Below the pieces are notes generated by a model. The model was not told the origin of the DNA. It searched no databases and saw nothing but the letters and a program-made list of their open reading frames with translations. 64,000 bases of DNA, taken from contig WTPW01000649.1 in assembly GCA_009809945.1 (NCBI GenBank), forward strand, positions 211,170 to 275,169, in the 5' to 3' direction. Source of the stretch: Gigaspora margarita (Eukaryota > Glomeromycota > Glomeromycetes > Diversisporales > Gigasporaceae). Position 1 is the stretch's first letter. The number at the start of each line of letters is the position of its first letter. The translations under genes and the position numbers were made by a program. This document shows positions 1 to 12,539 of this stretch, one piece after another.

Positions 1-511
1 AGTTTTTAATACTTTTTCATAAAATTTGAGATTCTATTAGTCCATAATATGCGCTACAAGTCTTGTTATAAAATTTTTTTAGTTAGCATAGTAAAATTTC
101 TTGTAAATCATCACCGAACAGTGGGTTATTTTGAAAAGTTAAAAATTATTATATAAATTACTAATTCACTTAATGATAACTCTGTGCAATTGTATTATAT
201 AATTATTTGTTTATCGACATACAATCATGATCAATGATTGTAATACACATGCAGAGTAAGTACCAAGTTGCTATTGATACTAAAGCCCGATTATATGCTA
301 CAACTACTTTTTAATTATAATTGATTATTATTTTTTTTTTTAATCTTAGGCAGTCTCGCCAAAACTTTATTAAGTTATTTATTTGAATTTACATTAAATT
401 CAGTATATCCTAATCTCTAAGTTTAACATCATTCCATCTGTTGTATCACAAATCAAATGCGACCTGCCGCACTAGTTCATATATATATACGAAGCTAGAA
501 GCTGTGTCAGC

Positions 512-691
512 AGGACCCCGAAATATATATAGATAGGTCAGGTATTAGTTTGCTTATTTTTGAGGTTTTTATGCAGATCTTTTCTATTTATAGTAATTTT
601 TTTGCTTATTTTTGAAGTTTTTTCTGCAGATCTTTCCTTTTTTAGTAACCCTATAATTAACCTGACCTATCTATGTATATTTCGGGGTCCT
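512..691. mobile_element. hAT-like MITE (AGGACCCC family) with 7-bp target duplication
   Basis: The 31-bp ends (512-542 and 661-691) are inverted with a single mismatch and begin AGGACCCCGAAATATA. They are flanked by the direct repeat TGTCAGC at 505-511 and 692-698. The interior is two similar tandem units of about 50 bp, each with TTTGCTTATTTTTGA and CAGATCTTT. It lies in the 3' part of LINE copy 1, so it is younger than that copy. Confidence 0.85.
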
Positions 692-811
692 TGTCAGCCT
701 ATCTAAAAAACTAGCCAATCTGGCTTATTACCCTCCATTATAAACCTTTCTACACTATCCAACTAGCAATCGTTTATTTCTTCTACTGGAGCAGATACCT
801 TTTTTCGAACT

Positions 812-1515
812 TCATCTTGTAGTCCTAAATGCTCTTGTATTTTCTTTCCATTTTACCTTCTGAGTAATACTATGTGATTTTTCCCAGTTCATAATAAAGA
901 TATATCTTGGTTTCCAGATCTCAACATAGAACAAGTTCCAGATGGCTACTAAAAAAAATTTCAAAAAAATTTTTGCTTCTGCTGATGAGTTCAAAATTTT
1001 TGCCAATCTTTTTTCTGTATCCTTTTTAATCAAACCTTTTATTAAAAGTTCTTTGTTCTGAAAGATTTCCTCCTGTGACTTCTCTAGAAGTAAGTCTTCT
1101 AACTGCTTTTAGAAATTCTATTGATTCCTTTGAACTTCATTTTTTCTAACAAAATCGTGAATATAGTCCCTTCTAATAGGTTCTACTTATTTGACAGAGC
1201 AGTACAACATACCAAGTGGTCCTGCGTTTCTACTTCCTCTGAATTACAAAGCTTGCAGCATATGTTAAGGTAGAGAGTAGAGAATCTTGATCCCACTTCT
1301 GCCAAAACTGGGAGTTTCCCTTGTAAACACTTCCAGAAAGTACAGAGCTTCTTACTCTTATCCATTGCATCACAGCAGACCCCACTAAGTTCATGTAGGT
1401 TTTTCCAAAGCAGGTTCCAGCTAAACACACTTTCGCCCAAACTTGGCTCTATTTTTCTAAAGATTTTTGCGTTCATTAATTCTGCTTCTGTCTTCAAGTC
1501 CAAAACCAAATTCAA
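812..1515 (-). pseudogene. LINE copy 1 C-terminal zinc finger and tail
   Basis: The frame 1515-1183 ends in CCKLCNSEEVETQDHLVCC, a CCHC-like finger typical of the end of fungal LINE ORF2. The frame 1033-812 contains IWNLFYVEIWKPRY, which resembles the IWKPRC tail next to that finger. The frames are separated by stops. Confidence 0.65.
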
Positions 1516-1551
1516 GAATTTCCTTGCTGGGCTTTCTATAACAAAATGTTT

Positions 1552-2563
1552 TCAACTCAGGGTTGTATAAATGAAAAGCTCTTGAGTGGGTACCAACAGT
1601 AATTCTTCTCCTGCTATAAGACCTTTTTTTGCTAAAGTATCTGCTCTTCTATTCCAGTGATTCTCCGAATAACCTTTAACCTTAACCAAATTTAAACAAA
1701 CACCCTTTAATCTAACTAAGTCCCTAATTTTACTAGATATACTAAAATTTCCTAACTTAATAAATTGACTAAATACTAAAGAACGATTAATGCTAGTAAT
1801 AGCATTGATCGCTACCATACTATCAATAAATTGTTAATTTTGTACTACTTGGAGCTAATAAGATTACTAGCTATATGGCCACTAATTCTGGGCGGGTGGA
1901 GGAGGGCCAATCTCTTATTCTCACAAAACCTTCGTCTACTATATAGGACCTGTCCTCACTTAGTTGCAACCAACCCAGACCCATCTTAGTCAAGCTGCCA
2001 ATCTGATCCTCTTTCTGCAACTGTAAAGAGCCATCTGTATAAAAGAAAAACTCCTGCTCATTGCTTTCCATATTTCTCACAAGACTTTTTTCCAGTACTA
2101 ACTCTAATGCTTTACTTAGTTTTTGCTTTTTTAAAAGTTCTATTTCTAGACACTCTATAGGTAATAGACTCTGAAACAAATTTTTGTTTAGACTATTTGT
2201 TGGTGATTCAGACTTAAATTTCTTGGATGTTCTTTTCTCGTCCCAGTTCAGAATCCTCTTTCCTTCTTTAATATAGCTTCTTGACAGTGTACCCAAAATT
2301 TTGTTCCAGCTGAAATGGCTCGTATAGACTTCCTCGTCAACCTTTCCTATCGTTTTTGCTATATTTCTACTACATCTCTTGCATTTCTTGATTTCAAATT
2401 GGTTTGGATCTGTCAATGGGATACTGCAATAGTGTTCACCAAGAATTTTGGCCTTACCCTTCTGTGTAATTTTAAAAATTTTTCTATCATCATTTTTATT
2501 TTCAACCAAAACCAATTCTTTTTTCCTTGTATCGAGTGACACTACTGGAAGTGCTATGGACAA
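1552..2563 (-). pseudogene. LINE copy 1 RNase H domain
   Basis: Two minus frames contain FFFYTDGSL (catalytic Asp), STRPELVAI (catalytic Glu on its helix) and, after a frame break near 1860, HWNRRADTLAKKG (the terminal Asp helix). These are the hallmarks of type I RNase H as carried by some LINEs. The upstream part has a CKRCSRN knuckle. The break between 1818 and 1871 disrupts the domain. Confidence 0.8.
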
Positions 2564-2926
2564 AGCTAGTGAATTATGACCAGAGATAACATAATCAGGT
2601 GCGAGCTTTCTGTTCTTTCTATTACCTATTAAGCAATTTTCCAGAGCTATGAACCATCTTGGTTTTCTACCTCATCTGAACTAATTTTTGCAAAGCTTAA
2701 ATTGCGACTATGTAATTAACTCAGACCCATCTGTACTGATTAATTGGGCTGTTGTAAATAAGTTTAGCCTTTTTATTGCATCTGCCGTCTTTCGGTTAAA
2801 AACTTTTCCAAGAACAAAATTTAGCGGTGTTCCACCTTGTTCTATTTGCCAAAGCTCAGATGAGAAGTTGAAATGAAACTTCAATTTCTCTACCTTTAGT
2901 AGCACCAAGCATGTGAAATTAAACTT

Positions 2927-4330
2927 CTATATTTTTTTTATATTATCTATTTTTTCCAGATCACTCGTTATGTTTACAATCCTTGTATCATTAAATTCCT
3001 GTCTGAGTCTCAATTCTGTAACTAGAACCTCTGTGCCTGTACTATTAAGATGCTTGTACAAACTTATAACTTGTTTCGGAAAAAGTTCATTAGCTAATGC
3101 TCTACAGTTGCCTAGACCCTTATGTTTAAGCAGACTAGTACTAGTCGATACTTGTAATTCCGCTTTATTTTTAATAAGTTTCAACAGAGGCCTATGTATT
3201 TCCTGGAGCTCATGCTCAGAAAGCCTTGTTGCTTGTAGCATGTAGATTAGCTTCAAAATTATACAGACATTGTTTAAGTAAACCAATTGTCCCCATGTAA
3301 GTTTTTTCGGGTATAAACTTATTACCGTAGCCCTGACTATTCCTTTGGCCTTTGCCTTAATAAGAGTTTCTTTCATTTTTGTGTTCAGCCAGATACCCAA
3401 AAACATGTTATTGAGTTTGTACTCTCTTCTCTAATTTCTGAGTTGCAGAAATTCACATATCTATCTGGTTTCTCTAATTCCGAATTTAGAACTAATAACT
3501 TTGACTTTTCACCGTTTATATGTATATCATTGATGTAAAAGAATTCTTCTGCAATTTTGATTAATTTTTTCATTTAATCCTTGGACTGGATAATCCATGT
3601 CGTATTATCTGCATACACTAGAACTGCTTGGCGTAGCATGATCCTTTTGAAATGATCAGTTGTAATGTTAATCAGTAATTTAAGGTCCATTACATAACCA
3701 AGAGTCTTGTCTTTTTGAATTCTCTCAATTAAGGGGTCATAAAAAATTTGCCATAATAGGGGTGAGATCACTTCCTTCTGATCTATTCCATCAGGGACTA
3801 TAAATGATTTTGTGCTACCATAATCTGTTATTATACTTGATTCCCTATTATGAAAAAGCTGCAAAATAAATTGACTTCTTTTGGCAGAACTCTAATATGA
3901 CTAAGAGCTACTCTCAACATTTTAAGGGAGACTGAATCAAATGCTTTCCACATATCTTGAAATAAAATTCAAAGTTCTTTCTTTTCCCAATGTACGTCCT
4001 CTAGTATCACGTTTAGTACATGTATTGAACTTTTTGTTGAGTTACCAGGTAAACCGGCAAAGTTTGGACCTCTAAGAATGTTCTTATTAATCATTACCTT
4101 TGCAAATCTATCTGTATAGATTTTTGGCATACACTTTTGAAAAGTTTTTAACAGAGCAATAGGATGGACGTTTGCTAGTGAGTAGTTCCATTCCTTTTCC
4201 TTTGGTATTAAGTATATCAATGCTAATTTCCATTTTTTTGGGATCTTACCTGAGTGAATACAAAGAGACAGAAATTTTCGAAAAACCTTATGTGCTACAG
4301 TACTAGCAGCTCTCATTAGCATATAGTTAT
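2927..4330 (-). pseudogene. LINE copy 1 reverse transcriptase
   Basis: Three overlapping minus frames form an RT domain. The first (4322-3969) has the fingers segment with IPKKWK and LIPKE. The next stretch has the motif-A-like QDMWKAFDS (about 3960). The third (3864-3574) has the GIDQKEVISPLLW motif B and YADN, a decayed YADD catalytic box. The frame at 3573-3385 adds INGEKSKLL, and 3406-2927 (FLGIW onwards) supplies the thumb/connection. At least three frame changes and the YADD to YADN change make it inactive. Confidence 0.8.
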
Positions 4331-5099
4331 ACCTAACTGGCCTGGTGCTGATTTTCCCTTTAGTTTCTTAAGCATATTTGCTCATTCTTCTTCAAGAATT
4401 TCTTTATCCATACCCTTGTACCATTCCTCTTTAATTGTTGTTTTGGGTTCATATACTTTCTGCCAGTCTGGGTATTCCTCACTCAGGTTAGTCCTTCTTT
4501 GTCTGAATTGATCTTAAAAATGTGCTCATGTTTTGTCTAATACTTGCTCTGGGTTTGAAATTAATCGTGTGTAAAGGCCTTCCTTTTCTAATAGCTTGTC
4601 CAGTTTAACCTTTCTATAAGACTTATCAAGCAGACTTGCAATCATTTTTTCTTGGTTCGAACTAATCATCTCATACCGTTCTTTAATTCTTCTACTAATT
4701 TCTTTATTTGTCATATTTTCAATCTTCTTGCTATTTCTTTTCTTCATAATTTTTCACCAACCCTTAAGGTTCACCAAGGTATCCTCTGTTCAGATGTCTT
4801 TTGCTTGTTGTATCTCTAACTGCAAATCTGTATTAATCTTTTCTATAGTTAGATTAAATTCTAATTTATCAGTTTCTTCTATAGGAAGACCTAATCTATC
4901 TCTAATGAATCTTATTTATCTGCTAATCTGCAAAATTGGTCTATGCAAATAAGTTCGATTAAACTCTTTAGTCTTGGTATGCCTGAAGTTAGAAATTTTT
5001 TTCTTTGGCAAAGATTTATTGGCTGCTTCAATTATCACTTTCTCAATTATGCCCCAGATTTCATCTAGATGATCTTGTTCATTCCCATGCATTATCTGC

Positions 5100-5650
5100 T
5101 TTTTGTACAACTCAAGAGCCTTCTTCTTTAATATCCTGTCATGTTCTAATCTGAACTGTTCTCAGTCCTCTTCCTTTGCCTCTTCATATAAGAACACTAT
5201 TCTTTTAACAGCCTTTTTCTTAACTATAGCTATTCCTGAATTTGTTGTAAGATGACTTCAGTTCAGACACGTGGTAATTATATCATGATCACTCTCAGTT
5301 GTCATGCTCATATCAATAATTTCTGCCTCCAAAAGACTATGAGTGAGCCCTTTTGATAACCAAATCTGATCTATTCATATACTTGTACTTGTGTTCGACC
5401 ATGTACACTTCTTTTCAAAGGGGTACAAAGTATGGTATGTATTAGTAAAGCTTTGCTTCTGTAGCCAGGTATGTAATGGATCAGGTTTGAAGCTTTTACT
5501 CTCTCTTGGATTTGACCTATCGAGCTCTTTATTTAGAATTGCATTAAAATCTCCCATAATGATAAAGTGCATACTAGATGAGTGTTTCATAAATCTTTCT
5601 ATAATCTTTTGTCTAATTCATGTCTTTTTTTCTTTGCTGTTGATTATAAT
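5100..5650 (-). pseudogene. LINE copy 1 endonuclease C-terminal half
   Basis: The minus frame from about 5650 contains the GDFNAIL motif (near 5535-5560), a WSNTS segment, a DQIW segment, and TESDHDII (near 5290), the Asp-His end of the exonuclease-endonuclease-phosphatase fold. These match the DNA-nicking domain of LINEs. The N-terminal catalytic Glu and Asn segments are missing, so the domain is truncated. Downstream, the frame continues into a linker that holds the in-frame TGA at plus 5162-5164. Confidence 0.75.
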
Positions 5651-5659
5651 TGATTATCA

Positions 5660-5886
5660 CTTTGCTCTGTAAACCATTAATAACTTGATTATCATCAAAA
5701 TGTGGTTAAATTGCTAAAAATAAAATATGACATGTATAAAATCTTAGTAATTTGCCAAAATACTCAATTATGATCCTTTTTAAAATTAACTTTAATTTGC
5801 TAAAATTAAAATTTGGACCTTAGATCAAAATTGAATCAATTTGCTAAAAAAAAAATATAATATATATCAGAGATGTCCGGGGTCCT
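5660..5886. mobile_element. Probable AGGACCCC-family MITE end
   Basis: ATGTCCGGGGTCCT at 5873-5886 equals the right end of the complete MITE at 6281-6578. The preceding AT-rich stretch repeats the motif ATTTGCTAAAAAT several times, also seen inside that MITE. I could not find a matching left end, so this may be a truncated copy lying between the two LINEs. Confidence 0.45.
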
Positions 5887-5899
5887 GCATTCCCCTTTC

Positions 5900-7225
5900 A
5901 GTTGCCGATTGAAAACAGATTACAACTAGGCCCTTATATAAAAATTCTGAGACTAATCTTCAAATTTGACCAACTACCAGATAGCTATATACAGGACACA
6001 TGATTATTTCTACCTACTAATTACAAACAATTAAATAAATCAGTACGGAAATTGTTTCCTATTACCAAAATAGCAGATTTAAAAGATCTGGCTGAATACA
6101 AGCACACTCTACAAAAATACTACATCTGTACAAGAATCTCAGATAGCTACTTTGATCTACGCACTCCAAAACTACCACTTCCCTTTATTCTGCAAGACCT
6201 AATACCTAGATTCAAAAAAAAGTTCTCCTTCTTGCCTAAGAATGAGAAAGACTTTAAAGAACACATAAGACTACTGCGCTAGGACCCCGGACATCTTTGA
6301 TATAGGTCATAACTGGATTTTGGCCAATTTTGACCTAATTTGCTAAAAATGTCAAAATCTATTTACTTAAATAACTTCCGATCCAGTAATCAGAATTGAA
6401 TGAACTTTTTTTTGTTAAATGCGCCTCACTGAGAGCTTTATTTTTAAAAAAAGTTCATTCAAATTGGACCACTGGATGCCAAGATAATTGCCAAAAACTG
6501 TTTTTTTGCTTCTTAAATTTCAGGGGTTTTTGCTGAATTGCGTAATGTATGACCTCTGTACTATATGTCCGGGGTCCTACTGCGCTTGGATTACAGTTTT
6601 ACCAGATTACTGAATAATTATCTAATTTCTCGTAAGCGCCGTTCAAATAACCCACTTGATCTAGGGTAGCAAGGTTTCAAATTTTCCATGACCTTGACCG
6701 AGGAAGTAGAAAAATACTTTATAAAAATTTCTTTCTATGCTAGCTTCAATTACACAAACCTACCTGCCTTGCCCCAGCTAGCAAAAAAAGTAACAAAAGT
6801 AAATATAACTACCCTATTCATAAACAAAAAACAGCTAATAATTGCTATCAAAAAATTATATGAGCACTACTACTTCCACAAAGTCCTGGAAACTTGGATT
6901 AAATCAGAAGGGAAAGAAGTAACAAAGAATACTACAGCCTACTTGCTCCTACACAAAAAGATCTGAAATAAACCCTGGAAGAAAAAGGAATTATGGGTAT
7001 CACAATACCTATCAAAAAATTTTGACATATAGAAAAAACAATAGAACAACTCCATGAACACTTTGTGTTCACAAATATCCTAAATTACTTATTTGATCAT
7101 CTCGAAGACCTACCTACCTCAACCTGGTTTTGAACTGTTCAGACCACACATATACAACAATTAGACAAAACTCTGGACCAGGATAACAAGAACACCGATA
7201 CTCTAATAATGGAACAATCAGTCAA
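5900..7225 (+). pseudogene. LINE copy 2 ORF1-like block
   Basis: A lysine-rich reading frame runs 6052-6280, is interrupted by the MITE, and resumes in frame at 6587 when the MITE plus one copy of its 8-bp duplication is ignored. It then stays open to about 7225 except for the TAG at 6667-6669 and TGA codons (including 7023-7025 and 7131-7133). No nucleocapsid knuckle is visible. Position before the endonuclease suggests an ORF1 or an N-terminal extension of ORF2. Confidence 0.5.
6281..6578. mobile_element. hAT-like MITE inside LINE ORF1, 8-bp target duplication
   Basis: The ends AGGACCCCGGACAT (6281) and ATGTCCGGGGTCCT (6578) are inverted. Flanking direct repeats ACTGCGCT (6273-6280 and 6579-6586) are an exact 8-bp duplication, the length typical of hAT elements. 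The element has no coding capacity. It shares termini with the elements at 512-691 and 5886. Confidence 0.9.
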
Positions 7226-7389
7226 TGATAAGTGAAGGCATAGAGGAAAGAAGCTCGTCCTTCACGAGCACAGCCAGTTCACACGCAAATACAAATACAA
7301 ATACACATTTCACCACAAACAATACAGATAGTAATAGTATCGAACATAATAATATGGCAAATAATATACCACACAGTAAATTTATCTTT

Positions 7390-8185
7390 TTATTTAAAGA
7401 AGGGATTAACTTAGCCACCCACAATATCAGAGGTCTATCTAAAATGAAAAAACTACAAGAATGAATAGAATTCTGTGCAGAAGCAAACTTACATATCGTT
7501 GCTCTTTTGGAAACCAAACTAACAGAAAATTGCTCAAAAGGATTATCTAATCCACTGTATAATATATAAATGTCAAATTTTATCGCATATGAAGACCATC
7601 AAAGAGAGGCCAGCCTAGGTACCACCCTTATGATANGTCACCAGCTACAACCTTATATACACAATGTAAAGATCTTCTCTGGAACTGCAATAATGGTAGA
7701 CTTGTTTCTATTCCAAAACAATAAAATTAGGATTATCTCTATCTATCTCTCTACCAATCACTAGGATCTCTTTGCCAAAACACAAACAGAAGTTTTCAAA
7801 TGGTATAAGGAAGCAAAAACTGGAACTGGCATATCCTACTAATGGAAAACTTTAACTCCAACCAATACAGAGACAAAAAAATACAAATATTTAAGAATCT
7901 AAACTTGATGGAAGCAATAAGCATGTTGGACTTTTATAGTATAACTGAACCTACTTGGTTGGGGCCCACAACAGACAGTTAGATTGACGATATATGGGTG
8001 CTACCAGATTTACTAATAGATTTGAAACAACTAATTGTCACAAATGAAGATATATCTCAGATAGTGATTACCATATTATTACAACAACCTGGCACACAGA
8101 TATTCTGTCATAGGAACATAAAATTAAAAGGAATAAAAAACAGAAGCAGAAAAATATCAATTTTCGAAAATGACTAGGGAAGACT
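7390..8185 (+). pseudogene. LINE copy 2 endonuclease
   Basis: The frame contains LATHNIRGLS (about 7410-7440, active-site Asn), HIVALLETKL (about 7492-7520, catalytic Glu), then NWHILLMENFN (the GDFN box with Gly-Asp changed) and SxIDDIWV near 7976-8000. These are the ordered motifs of the AP-type endonuclease of LINEs. TGA at 7462-7464 and TAG at 7980-7982 interrupt it. The domain ends near the T-rich insertion at 8251. Confidence 0.75.
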
Positions 8186-8250
8186 AGGACTTCTTTGTCA
8201 AAGAATTAAACAAAAGATTTAAAAGAAAAATACTTGATCAGATAATAACG

Positions 8251-10291
8251 CATCAGCAAATTTATAATAGCATAATCTTATATAAGATCTTATGAACCGT
8301 AATATAAGCAAAATATTTCGTAATATATAACAAAATATTTCAAATATCAAAATTTCGTTATATTTCGTTAGAAATTTTGAAAATTATAACAAAATATTTC
8401 GATCCTCTTTAAACCAAGCTAGGATCAGTAGGTCAGTGTAACCTGAATCATGCATTGGACTAATTATTCGAAATAGTTCAAATTTTGTACTACAAGATCA
8501 GATTCACTTTTTTGTTTTCATTTCGTTTCTTTGTTTTTATTTTATTTTTTTTGTTTTTATTTTATTTATTTTTTATTTTATTTTTATTTTGGCACTTTTT
8601 TTTTTTTTTTTTATTTTATTTTTATTTTGGCACTTTACAAGAACACCTTTGCAAGAAAACAAACAACTTTTCGAAACCTTGTGCAAACCAACCCAATCTG
8701 TAACCTGGATTGTGTTAGACTAATTTTTTGAAATAGTTCGATAATGTTCAAATTCTGTACTACAAGATCAGATTAGATCTTTTGTTTATAATTAGATCTT
8801 CTATTTTGTTTTTTTTTCGCTTTTTGCTTTCATTTCATTTTTTGTTTTCATTTCATTTTTTTTGTTTTCATTTTGTTTTTTTTTATTTTTTTTTTATTTA
8901 TTTATTTATTTTATTTTTATTTTGGCACTTTACAAGAACACCTTTGCAAGAAGACAAACAACTTTTTGAAACCTTGTGCAAGCCAACCCAAACTTCTGAC
9001 ACTTTGCAAGAATACAACTACTTTCTCTAGCATTTCCAAAAATGCTTCTTTGAAGAAATAAAGGTTTAGTTAGGACTTTATTTATTTTTTTGTTTGATAT
9101 ATTTTGTTTTTGTTTTTTTTTAATTTGTCTTATTAATTTATTCTATTTCGGCACTTTGAAAGAAAAAAACCTTACTTCCTAGCACTTTGCAAGAAAACCA
9201 ACTCAGACTTTTTCAGCACTTTGCGACTTTTTTAGCATTTTGCAAGAACATTAACCTAGCTTTTGCAATTTCTGAATGCACAAGAACACGACTCTTACTT
9301 CAGAAAAATGAAGATTTGGGGCTTTATTTATTATTTTTTTTTATTAGTTTGCTTACATTTTTTTGTTTTTTTCATTTTGTTTTTTTTTTTACTTATTTTT
9401 TTAATTTTTAATTTATTTTATTTATTTTTGACTTTTTCGATACTTTGTGACTTTTCCAGCACTTTACAAGAAAACTAGCTTAACTTCTCTGGCACTTTGC
9501 AAGACAAACTAGATTTCTCTAGCAATTTGCAAAAACATCAATACTTATAAAAAATGGTTTTTTTATTTTTTTTTCACTTTACTATTTTTAGGAATTATTT
9601 AGAAAAAAAAGCGAAACAAAGGTTATAACCAAAACAAAAAAAATAGCAAAAGCGAAGATGATAGAAAACAAAGAAGCAAAGATAATAGCTAACTGTAGGA
9701 TGTGAGCGAAAATAAGTATGTAGGGCTAGTTTTTTGTATATTAATAGAATTAGATGTAACAAAGTGCGAAAAGTAGTTTAAAAATTTGTAATAATGTAAA
9801 AATAATACTGTAATATTAATTAAAAATATATTTATTAATAAATATAAAATATAATGTATAATAATAATAAAAAAATATAAAATTTTATGCGAAACCTTGT
9901 AAATTTTCATAAAAATCTGTAAAAAAACATGATTATGTAAATATGTATATTGTTTATTTATTTTTTAAAAATTTTAAAACAATGCAAAAATATCACACAA
10001 TATACAAATTATTGTCTACTGTGACCCCTTGTTTATTTATTTTTTAAAAATTTTAAAACAATACGAAAATATCATACAATATGCAAATTATTGTCTGCTG
10101 CGACCCCTGAAGGAGAGGTGATTTGCATTTTTTTTATTTGGTCTATTTTGCAATACTGCGCTATAAATTCCATAATATAACTGTAATATAATGTAATATA
10201 TAACGTAATAAATCGTATTAAACATAAGATATTTATTAGATTACGGACCGTAATATCTTACGTTAGATTATGTATATATAATTTGCTAATG
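8251..10291. mobile_element. T-rich non-coding inverted-terminal element inserted in LINE copy 2
   Basis: The ends CATCAGCAAAT (8251) and ATTTGCTAATG (10291) are inverted and followed by AT-rich subterminal sequence. The interior holds long T-runs separated by blocks with the recurring motif GGCACTTTGCAAGAA. Two blocks of about 280 bp (8440-8700 and 8700-8990) are tandem copies. A 79-bp tandem duplication lies at 9952-10109. A homologous copy with the same ends lies at 61613-63488. It encodes no credible protein: the Phe-rich frames come from the T-runs. Confidence 0.65.
9952..10109. repeat. 79-bp tandem duplication
   Basis: Two copies start at 9952 and 10031 with GTTTATTTATTTTTTAAAAA and end near GTGACCCCT and GCGACCCCT. 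A single copy of this unit is also present at about 14670-14745. Confidence 0.85.
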
Positions 10292-12312
10292 ACAAGCCAA
10301 AAAGAACTAAACGCTATCTGGAACTTTTGGTCTATTGAAATCAAAACAATGATTAACAAAAAGATCCCATTCAAATTCACAAATTTGAAACAATACTAAG
10401 CACTTTCACTAAGAGCCACAAAGCTTTACACAGCACTCAAAACAATAAATAAAATATTATATAGGATAACTCAAGAAAAAACTACATCAATCGAAGACCT
10501 GAATAAGATGATAAAAAAGATACCAAAACTAACAGATATTAGTATATCAGAAATTACAAAAACTTCCTTATACAGACAACAGTTAGAAAAAACAATCTGT
10601 TCCATGAAGGAAATAAAAAATATCATCTGAACAAGTTGAAACCAAGAGAAGAGACAAGAATTAAATGATAACATCAACTTTCACATTAACTAGTGTTATC
10701 AAGATTTTTGAAATAATACTAGCTGCATGTTAGATTTGATACTACAAAGGAAAACCGATCCTGTTTGAACAGACAAAATTATTCTCTCTAACAAAATAAT
10801 ATCAGAAAAGAAAGATATTTTAGAACACATCCACTCATACTCAAAAAATTGAACTAGATACAACTTTAGCGATGACAATCACAAAGCGGAATGGAAAGAA
10901 GACTACCTTTCTCTGAAACGTATAGACCCTAGTATTTATGACAATATAACTAAAGAAATCACAATAGAAGAACTGCAGGACACGATTTCAAAATCCCTAC
11001 AAGACAAAGCGACTAGTCCTTTAGCAATACCCAATGAAGTCTTACAACACCTCCTATCCTTTGCCCTTATTTATCTACAAAAAATATTTAACGCATGTCT
11101 CTTAATTCACGGCATAACAGATCAGTGGCTGAACACAAATATCTGGCTTATCCCAAAGAAGAAATATTATAACTATAACCTAAATACAACTAGGCCAATA
11201 ACCCTAATTGAACACATGCGAAAAATATTTACCAAGATATTAAATAATAGACTTACCACCCTATTATGAAATATAAAGTCCTGCCATCATACAACTTCAT
11301 AGCCTTTTTTAGACAGTTGACAATACAACCAATATCAAACTTAACCTATATATTAGAAGACACAAACACGAATAACAAAAAAATATAGGTCCTAGTACAA
11401 GATATGTCCAGAGCATTTGATTCAGTCCATGTTCTGACCCTAGAACAAGCAATGAATTGAACAAAGATACCGAGAACTATAATTAAATTACTAATTTTCC
11501 TCTTATTAAATAGATAGAACAGAGTCATCACCAACTGTAGAATAACTAAAAAACCCTATAAAGTTTCTGATAGGATCGACCAAGAAGAGATCTTCTCGCC
11601 CCTTTTATAAAAGATATATTATGATCCCTTAATATCGCAAATTCACTGATCTAATCTAGGGTACACTAGCACTATACTCACAAACCCCTCCTATATAATT
11701 CATACTATAGTGATAGCATACATGAACGATTTTTTGTGAATTGCTAATAGCAAAAAAGTACTAGCTAATATAACTAATCTAGCTTCTTCTTTTTATCGTT
11801 ACAATAGCATATGCATAAACCCAAATAAATCCTATTTAATCACAAACTCGACCACTAAGGAATGGCTAGCAATAGAGTTCAAAGGAACCACGATTAAAGC
11901 CCTAGAAAAAACTAACCCGTTAAAATACCTAGAAACATGGTTTATAGCAAGCAACACTCTAAGCCATGTACAGAAACAAATTATAACAGAACTCATCTTC
12001 AACTTAAAGAAGCTTAGCTATACAAAAATTATAGAAAAACAAGCTACATACATTATAAACTGTGTTATCTTCTTACGTTTACAATATCGACTCCACTCAG
12101 CTTATTTAAAACCATTACATCTAAATCGACTATACCACACTTGCATTAATATAGTAAAACATAAAGAAGGCCTGGTACGAGGAATACCAAACTCTTTCAT
12201 TCTTAATCCTGAAATATACACCCTAGATAACATCATACAATTACACAATACTACTCTTGCTACGACAATAATGAAAAATCTCAATACAAAGATTTCGAGC
12301 ATTCATACCTAA
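10292..12312 (+). pseudogene. LINE copy 2 reverse transcriptase
   Basis: After the insertion the frame resumes. It has IWLIPKKK (about 11140-11165), RPITLIEHMRKIFTKIL, VQDMSRAFDS (about 11395-11425, motif A), IAYMND followed by a TGA where YADDxxW is usual (about 11715-11740), and INPNKSYLI. The thumb region reads to about 12312. Motif C is changed from YADD to YMND and several frameshifts are present, so it is dead. Confidence 0.75.
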
Positions 12313-12539
12313 AACTACATCTTCAACAACTACAAGATTTAGCAAATACCAATGTATTTATACTAGCAGAAAGACCAGTCTTCCCATATAAACAAACCAA
12401 TACCCGCACTGCACAATCAATAATCGCAGCACTATCATTCAGCTTTGATGGACAAGACCACTTAACAATTGGCCAATACCTAAAAACATAGTAGGAACTA
12501 CAATAAATCAAATATTAATAAACTATCCCAAAAGTCATT

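Larger units (their letters stand above)
331..5650 (-). mobile_element. Decayed non-LTR (LINE) retrotransposon, copy 1
   Basis: The minus strand reads, in order, the end of an apurinic-type endonuclease, a reverse transcriptase, an RNase H domain and a Cys/His zinc-finger tail, broken by frameshifts and stops. This is the domain order of LINEs that encode RNase H. The 5' end is missing: the first endonuclease half is absent and a MITE end lies beside it (up to 5886). A T-run at 331-342 on the plus strand fits the poly(A) tail. An in-frame TGA (plus 5162-5164) sits where an ED-W-E motif is expected. A 180-bp MITE has inserted in the 3' part at 512-691. The order of domains is seen; mobility is long lost. 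Confidence 0.85.

Noticed and set aside
8485..9478. Phe/Leu-rich ORFs resembling membrane proteins (also 62006-62812)
   Set aside because: They are translations of T-runs in the non-coding T-rich element.
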